From: a virus
IMG/VR virus record: IMGVR_UViG_3300025087_000277
Location: 1 to 26,466 of that record
Reading direction: 5' to 3' (one strand)
DNA: 26,466 nt
Positions 23,375-26,466 of this stretch are shown one piece after another (the stretch's first letter is position 1; each line of letters starts with the position of its first letter). Under the pieces are notes generated by a model. That model searched no databases, was not told the DNA's origin, and was given only the letters and a program-made list of their open reading frames with translations. The position numbers and the translations under genes were made by a program.

Positions 23375-23404
23375 GATATATCATAGGTATTCGTTTTTTG
23401 TCTA
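23375..23404 (-). promoter_or_regulatory. Candidate leftward promoter
   Basis: Minus-strand TAGACA (23404-23399), 18-bp spacer and TATATC (23380-23375), upstream of the 74-aa gene at 23302. The match is moderate (5 of 6 and 4 of 6), in an AT-rich intergenic region where a leftward promoter is expected. Confidence 0.4.
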
Positions 23405-23487
23405 TAGTGATTATCAACAACACCAATTTAGTCCTGTATAGAGCCTAATTGCTTGATTTTACTCACTAACATTTTTTACTATTCATC

Positions 23488-23516
23488 TTGACAAATGACA
23501 ATAGCAGGTGTATATT
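23488..23516 (+). promoter_or_regulatory. Strong sigma70-type rightward promoter
   Basis: A perfect -35 TTGACA (23488-23493), an optimal 17-bp spacer and -10 TATATT (23511-23516). The predicted start near 23523 lies about 44 bases before the ATG at 23567. A short stem GCGG-TCAAC-CCGC in the leader sits just before the AGGAGG site. Confidence 0.75.
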
Positions 23517-23566
23517 TGTATCAGATAGAACAAAACAGGCGGTCAACCCGCTCAGGAGGGACGCAA

Positions 23567-23778
23567 TGAAATACATCGTCAAAGAAGTTCAGAACAGAAA
23601 CAGTGAGCGCGAAGGTTCCGAAATAGAAGCAAAAGATTTGTCTGCTGCAAAAAGAACTGCTTCACGCATGCAAGTATTTGAGGGCACCGTGCTGCGCATC
23701 GAAGCGGAAAACGGGGCTGTTCTCTCTACAAAAGAAAGCGGAACGTGGCGCGATGAAATTGCAGCCAACTTCGTATGA
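23567..23778 (+). CDS. Small hypothetical protein, first gene of the rightward island (70 aa)
   Basis: I chose the ATG at 23567 because AGGAGG lies just upstream and an earlier ATG at 23488 falls inside the promoter. The protein starts MKYIVKEVQNRNSEREG and continues as a compact alpha-beta unit (DLSAAKRTASRMQVFEGTVL, then RIEAENGAVLS). This type of small protein occurs in phages without known function. The stop overlaps the next start (ATGA). Confidence 0.7.
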
Positions 23779-23864
23779 CCGCCGCCGATCTCAAGGAGGC
23801 CCGGCTCCGGCTGGGCCTCACTCAAACCCAATCTAACCTACTACACAGGAGGGCGGGGAAATGA
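23775..23864 (+). CDS. 29-aa mini HTH-like protein (XRE-type N-terminus)
   Basis: MTAADLKEARLRLGLTQTQ is the classic opening of Cro/C1-type (XRE) helix-turn-helix regulators (helix 1 followed by the LGLTQ turn into helix 2), but the frame stops after 10 more residues (SNLLHRRAGK). Overlaps of four bases (ATGA) link it to both neighbours, so it is likely translated. It may be a truncated repressor or a coupling peptide. No continuation of the HTH is found in other frames. Confidence 0.5.
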   Translation: MTAADLKEARLRLGLTQTQSNLLHRRAGK

Positions 23865-24130
23865 AAACGACACAAATAATAAACACTGTACTTACCGATG
23901 GTGCAATGCTTATCAGGCCAACCAAAGGAGAGCATGCCAAAGGCACTCCCTGGGAATATGACGTTAAGCCGCTGTTCACCGGCAGCAAAACCGGTTGGGT
24001 TATTCTCGATCACACAACGGCTCATGCCATGAAAACGGTATTCAATGCACTATCAGAAGAAAATAAATTAAAATTCGACAATATTTTTATTACTCGGCTG
24101 ATTGATTTTACCTGGAAGCAAGTAGCATAA
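23861..24130 (+). CDS. Hypothetical protein (89 aa)
   Basis: AGGAGG lies 10 bases before the ATG. The protein reads MKTTQIINTVLTDGAMLI onward, with a beta-rich first half (GWVILDHTTAHAMKTVFNAL in the middle) and a C-terminal helix. It looks like a small phage accessory protein; no family is recognised. Co-transcribed with the two preceding small genes. Confidence 0.65.
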   Translation: MKTTQIINTVLTDGAMLIRPTKGEHAKGTPWEYDVKPLFTGSKTGWVILDHTTAHAMKTVFNALSEENKLKFDNIFITRLIDFTWKQVA

Positions 24131-24150
24131 GTTAAAAAAATCTCGTTTTC

Positions 24151-24184
24151 TTAACCTAATGTGAAATTATGTTAACCCTTAACG
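24151..24184. promoter_or_regulatory. TTAAC direct repeats, possible operator
   Basis: TTAACC at 24151-24156 and 24172-24177, spaced exactly 21 bp (two helical turns), plus TTAACG at 24179-24184. They lie between the 89-aa gene and the frameshifted gene. The spacing suits a dimeric DNA-binding protein, but AT-rich sequence makes chance possible. Confidence 0.3.
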
Positions 24185-24195
24185 CATAAAGAATA
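24183..24195. repeat. CATAAAGAAT repeat, copy 1
   Basis: CGCATAAAGAATA before the ribosome site of the frameshifted gene; identical over 13 bases to 24699-24711. Confidence 0.5.
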
Positions 24196-24207
24196 GAGGA
24201 GGAGAAA

Positions 24208-24410
24208 ATGAGCGCATGGACACAGCCATATCTCGGAGTGCAGCACTTGGAAACGGATAGATACCTTGCACAGTCACCGATTGGGAAACATTCTCTGACT
24301 TAACGATATATCGGAAGCCCATCCGAATATCAGAGGCCCAGGATCACACATTTTACGGCCCCGGCCATTTGGAAAATGCGAAAAATTACTGCGAAAGTGA
24401 AATTAAATAA
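24208..24410 (+). pseudogene. Frameshifted small gene (about 67 aa when joined)
   Basis: A strong GAGGAGGAG site precedes the ATG, but the frame stops after 32 codons (24301-24303). An overlapping -1 frame, open from 24261 to the stop at 24408-24410, carries protein-like sequence (TFSDLTIYRKPIRISEAQDH, then FYGPGHLENAKNYCE). A single missing base between 24261 and 24300 would explain both. No in-phase slippery heptamer is seen, so a mutation or sequencing error is likelier than programmed frameshifting. Confidence 0.5.
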
Positions 24411-24495
24411 TTATTCCGATTTAATATTTATTCCTACCCTCGATTTGCTCTAATTTGAGTTTAAACGAGGTTGCAAGCGGCAGAGTGCCCGCTTT

Positions 24496-24505
24496 CATAA
24501 AGAAT
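24496..24505. repeat. CATAAAGAAT repeat, copy 2
   Basis: CATAAAGAAT before the ribosome site of the 63-aa gene, in the same relative place as copy 1. A stem AAGCGG/CCGCTT lies just upstream. Confidence 0.5.
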
Positions 24506-24520
24506 CAGGAAGGAGTTGTT

Positions 24521-24712
24521 ATGAAAAAAACCAGCTACACAATGCCAATGCTAGCCAAGGCCTGGGGGATCTCCCGGCAGAGAGTGCAACAGCTATTTAC
24601 AGGTGATCGGCTCCCCCCGCCTGACCGATGGGCAGGTACTCAACCCTTGTGGGACTCGATACCTTTAAAACCTGCTGAGATTGTACGAGGACCTAAGGCG
24701 CATAAAGAATAA
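24521..24712 (+). CDS. Small winged-HTH / excisionase-like DNA-binding protein (63 aa)
   Basis: The ATG at 24521 has AGGAAGGAG upstream; an in-frame ATG at 24455 lacks a site and would add unlikely residues. YTMPMLAKAWGISRQRVQQL is a helix-turn-helix, followed by DRLPPPDRWAGTQPLW, the wing pattern of MerR/excisionase-like small proteins, where W closes the wing. It probably acts as a transcription or recombination regulator of the rightward island. It ends exactly next to the convergent gene at 24713. Confidence 0.7.
   Translation: MKKTSYTMPMLAKAWGISRQRVQQLFTGDRLPPPDRWAGTQPLWDSIPLKPAEIVRGPKAHKE
24699..24711. repeat. CATAAAGAAT repeat, copy 3
   Basis: CGCATAAAGAATA, identical over 13 bases to copy 1; here it forms the last codons and stop of the 63-aa gene. 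Confidence 0.5.
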
Positions 24713-24919
24713 TTAATCAATTTTCGTTTTATTTGATTTGATGACCGCAAAAACCTCTGAACGAAAAACTGCCGGGTGCCCGTTGATCCTTCTCAAAACC
24801 CCAAGAGAAATAAATAATTTCTCTGCGGGGCGGTAATCTTTAAGCTCTGGCCGATCAAGAATCTTGGCGGCCAGCTGTATCAGCGGCTTCCATTCTATCA
24901 GCGGAATTTCGTCGTCCAA
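24713..24919 (-). CDS. Hypothetical protein (68 aa)
   Basis: The start is TTG, with AGGAGG seven bases upstream. The protein is helical (EWKPLIQLAAKILDRPELKD, EKLFISLGVLRRINGHP) and ends basic. Its start region is nearly identical over 18 bases to that of the next gene, suggesting shared control or duplication of the start. Function unknown. Confidence 0.6.
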   Translation of the reverse strand: MDDEIPLIEWKPLIQLAAKILDRPELKDYRPAEKLFISLGVLRRINGHPAVFRSEVFAVIKSNKTKID

Positions 24920-24930
24920 AGATAGTCCTC

Positions 24931-25089
24931 CTAAAAGTTATCTGCGTAGAATTTTGCAATTGCTACTTCTAACTTCTCTTCTCCAAACCCTCCCCCCTCT
25001 CCGTCTCCACCAATCTCTATCCAAATTACGCCTGTTGCCGTGCGAGTTAATCGGAAGTCGCCTATTCTGATTGTTTCAATGTGCTCCAA
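24931..25089 (-). CDS. Hypothetical small protein (52 aa)
   Basis: I chose the TTG at 25089 over an upstream TTG at 25161 because GGGAGGAG lies seven bases before it and the same start region precedes the neighbour. The protein starts MEHIETIRIGDFRLTRTATG and contains a Gly-rich loop (GGDGEGGGFGEE) before a C-terminal helix. Its stop (TAG) lies inside the ribosome site of the next gene. No family recognised. Confidence 0.55.
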   Translation of the reverse strand: MEHIETIRIGDFRLTRTATGVIWIEIGGDGEGGGFGEEKLEVAIAKFYADNF

Positions 25090-25198
25090 AGATACTCCTC
25101 CCTGAATAAATTTAGTGCCGGTCTTCCCCGGCTGCCAGCCCTTATCCAAGGGGCGATCCAAATCCTAATCCTGTTGGTGCTTGGGCTTCCTTTCTCTT

Positions 25199-25241
25199 CC
25201 GCGTTCAATCGCGGGAAATTAGCTGACGCTTCGATCAGCTA
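25199..25241 (-). promoter_or_regulatory. Tandem hairpins after the lysine-rich ORF
   Basis: TAGCTGA-CGCTTCGA-TCAGCTA (25220-25241, perfect 7-bp arms) is followed by CCGCG-TTCAAT-CGCGG (25199-25214). On the minus strand they lie just after the 21-aa ORF. The intervening ATTTCCC is a weak T-run, so termination is uncertain. Confidence 0.45.
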
Positions 25242-25304
25242 GCACGGCATTTTCTTAGTCGGCATGGTCTTCTTCTTTGCTGCTGGTTTCTTCTTTGCGG
25301 CGAT
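25239..25304 (-). CDS. Possible 21-aa Lys-rich peptide with ATC start
   Basis: Frame AAKKKPAAKKKTMPTKKMPC after an ATC codon, with AAAGGAGG nine bases upstream. The composition (9 Lys, 4 Ala, 3 Pro) is that of histone-tail-like DNA-binding peptides and not random. The only concern is the rare ATC start; an ATG in another frame lies too close to the site (two bases) and gives a less sensible product. Confidence 0.35.
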   Translation of the reverse strand: MAAKKKPAAKKKTMPTKKMPC

Positions 25305-25324
25305 AGGTCATCACCTCCTTTCAA

Positions 25325-25660
25325 CTAATCATCTTTACGCTTTTTAGGAACAAGCGGTTGGTTAAATACTGTCTCTACCCATTGGAACGCTTTACGAAAT
25401 ATATGCGGAGCTACATCAAAAAGTGCCGCCCATAGATTCACAACTGGAACAATTGATGCAATGCCGCGTCCTATCAGCGTTCCTATCGTGTCCGTCGGGC
25501 TATAATATTTTTCTTTTTCGCGTTCAGATTTATCCTTCATGTAGTTTTGTGCAGTTCTAATCGTGTATCCAACCCAACAGAAGGAAAGCGGAACCCAATA
25601 AAGCAGTATCCCAAGAAAACTATTGAACTGAAAATCTCTGATCCAATTGACTATGAACAT
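25325..25660 (-). CDS. Small membrane protein (111 aa)
   Basis: AAAAGGAGG lies six bases before the ATG. A strongly hydrophobic helix (FLGILLYWVPLSFCWVGYTI, about 15-34) is followed by a charged cytoplasmic-type loop (KDKSEREKEK), a second weaker hydrophobic segment (GIASIVPVVNLWAALFDV, about 66-83) and a basic tail (PKKRKDD). Two-segment topology is likely. Function unknown; lysis or superinfection-type roles are possible but unsupported. Confidence 0.7.
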   Translation of the reverse strand: MFIVNWIRDFQFNSFLGILLYWVPLSFCWVGYTIRTAQNYMKDKSEREKEKYYSPTDTIGTLIGRGIASIVPVVNLWAALFDVAPHIFRKAFQWVETVFNQPLVPKKRKDD

Positions 25661-25697
25661 TTACAACCTCCTTTTAAAGTGAATTTAAAATTCCCTA

Positions 25698-25776
25698 ACA
25701 AGCGCATTGAGACGGGCTGCGCTTCGCTTGCCGCTCATGCGGCATGTTCTCACGCTAATGCGAACAAAACGCTTGT
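25698..25776. repeat. Long bulged hairpin, attC-like
   Basis: Three paired blocks fold the same region: ACAAGCG (25698-25704) with CGCTTGT (25770-25776), CATT with AATG (25705-25708 and 25757-25760; GCATT/AATGC is the alternative register) and GAGA with TCTC (25709-25712 and 25748-25751), separated by bulges, plus a perfect top stem TGCCGC-TCAT-GCGGCA (25729-25744). Bulged multi-block stems with CTAACAAGCG resemble integron attC sites, but only one imperfect core-like 7-mer (GTTAGGG on the minus strand) is present. It overlaps the 3' end of the 87-aa gene. Confidence 0.4.
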
Positions 25777-26013
25777 ATTTCTATACCGCGTGTTTTTGCT
25801 ATAACCCTTTGCCTTACCTTTTTTTACCAGACTCAATAGAGCCTCGTAAGCGTCAGGAGAGCAAACCTGTGGTGATCCGCACCACGCGGAACACTCCAGC
25901 GAGGAAAACGACAGAGGTTTCTTTTTCAGATACCTCAATATCGTTATTTCATTTTCGGTAAGCGTGACAAAAAACGGCTCGACTGCGACCGCTTTTTCAT
26001 TCTTGCTTTGCAT
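25750..26013 (-). CDS. Hypothetical protein, probable winged-helix fold (87 aa)
   Basis: I chose the ATG at 26013 over a GTG at 26088 because the longer form overlaps the upstream gene by 41 bases and GGGAG lies before 26013. PFFVTLTENEITILRYLKKK, then SPDAYEALLSLVKKGKAKGY, reads as helix-turn-helix followed by a basic wing. Two Cys (in SLECSAWCGSPQVC) could bind metal. A small regulator is possible. Confidence 0.55.
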   Translation of the reverse strand: MQSKNEKAVAVEPFFVTLTENEITILRYLKKKPLSFSSLECSAWCGSPQVCSPDAYEALLSLVKKGKAKGYSKNTRYRNTSVLFALA

Positions 26014-26047
26014 TCGGTTTTCTTTCTCCCGGCGCGTCAGCCGGGCG

Positions 26048-26425
26048 TTATCGTGAAACGGAAACATCGGCATCCGGGTATTGCTCACAGGCCGCCAGAT
26101 AGTTTGCTATCCAAGTAACAAAGTTATCATACGATCCCCATCCGTTTTCTGGATTGAATTTCTTAAAATGGTCTGGTCGCTCTCTCATTAAAGCAAGCCC
26201 ACTTCGGAGAGGTTCGATTAACTGATGCGCTTTTGTTATCCCGATTTCATCCGGTCGCCACAACACCTGATATATACCAGCCTGACCCGCCATATTGTTA
26301 AGATTGTGGGTTACATTGGCCCCGTACAATTGTTCCGTTTCTTTTCGGGTGTGCTCGTGGTCACAGTGCGAACAACGGCACTGGACTTCTTCGGTTTTGC
26401 CGGTCAAATAAACGTCTAAACTCAT
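26048..26425 (-). CDS. Hypothetical phage protein with Cys/His cluster (125 aa)
   Basis: GGAGG lies five bases before the ATG. An N-terminal CRCSHCDHEH cluster (16-25) is likely to bind zinc. A conserved-looking middle (LNNMAGQAGIYQVLWRPDEI) and C-terminal helices with WGSYDNFVTWIANYLAACEQ follow. This type of protein starting MSLDVYL is common in phages and prophages but has no known activity. It may continue an operon from beyond the right edge. Confidence 0.7.
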   Translation of the reverse strand: MSLDVYLTGKTEEVQCRCSHCDHEHTRKETEQLYGANVTHNLNNMAGQAGIYQVLWRPDEIGITKAHQLIEPLRSGLALMRERPDHFKKFNPENGWGSYDNFVTWIANYLAACEQYPDADVSVSR

Positions 26426-26466
26426 AATGTCCTCCGATGATACGATAACCAGGCTGCTCCAGCGCG

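Noticed and set aside
23397-23420. CACTATAG, the core of a T7-type promoter, on the minus strand
   Set aside because: Only the eight core bases match; upstream bases match at 4 of 10 and no second copy or phage RNA polymerase gene is seen.
24279-24291. GGGAAAC as a -1 programmed frameshift site in the broken gene
   Set aside because: The heptamer is in the wrong phase relative to the first frame (codons read GGG AAA), so tandem slippage would not re-pair.
1-26466. CRISPR array, insertion sequence or integrase
   Set aside because: No regular spaced repeats, transposase or recombinase motifs were seen on either strand.

Overview
The window is a piece of a tailed-phage genome, most likely a short-tailed (podovirus-like) phage, or a prophage or metagenomic contig derived from one. 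I see no host genes, integrase, tRNA or rRNA. The evidence is a complete, tightly packed packaging, head and tail block on the minus strand: terminase small-subunit candidate, large terminase, portal, scaffold, HK97-type capsid, a head-tail adaptor, a stabilisation/tail-hub protein and three internal or ejection-type proteins. There is no tape-measure gene. The host cannot be named. Standard bacterial Shine-Dalgarno sites precede most genes. Replication and lysis genes are not in the window.

Layout, from right (upstream for the main operon) to left. 26.4-24.7 kb: small minus-strand accessory genes, including a membrane protein, a very short lysine-rich ORF and two genes that share a near-identical translation start region. 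24.7-23.5 kb: a short plus-strand island with a strong sigma70-type promoter, ATGA-coupled small genes, two DNA-binding candidates (one only 29 aa) and one frameshifted gene. 23.3-22.1 kb: a run of very short overlapping minus-strand genes (17-74 aa). 22.1-18.3 kb: terS candidate, HNH endonuclease, five small proteins and terminase large subunit. 18.5-15.6 kb: two small genes, portal and small accessory genes. 15.6-14.4 kb: an insertion-like segment holding a 78-aa gene and a Ros/MucR-zinc-finger protein with two homing-endonuclease-associated repeats. It is bounded and divided by three copies of a palindromic repeat and ends in a Rho-independent terminator. 14.4-9.9 kb: a leader with a candidate H-type pseudoknot, then scaffold, capsid and small virion proteins, ending in a strong terminator. 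9.9-0.1 kb: adaptor, tail-fibre/collar proteins, tail hub and ejection proteins.

The genes form one assembly programme. TerS/TerL package DNA through the portal into a head built from scaffold and capsid. Adaptor and hub proteins close the head and form the short tail, fibre and collar proteins contact the host, and the alanine/glycine-rich internal proteins are probably ejected with the DNA. The most unusual features are non-coding or very small: the pseudoknot in the scaffold leader, the palindromic repeat with a compensatory base-pair change around the MucR/HNH-repeat gene, paired palindromes at both ends of terS, a long hairpin between terS and the HNH gene, and about a dozen genes of 17-59 aa, most of them linked by overlapping stop and start codons.
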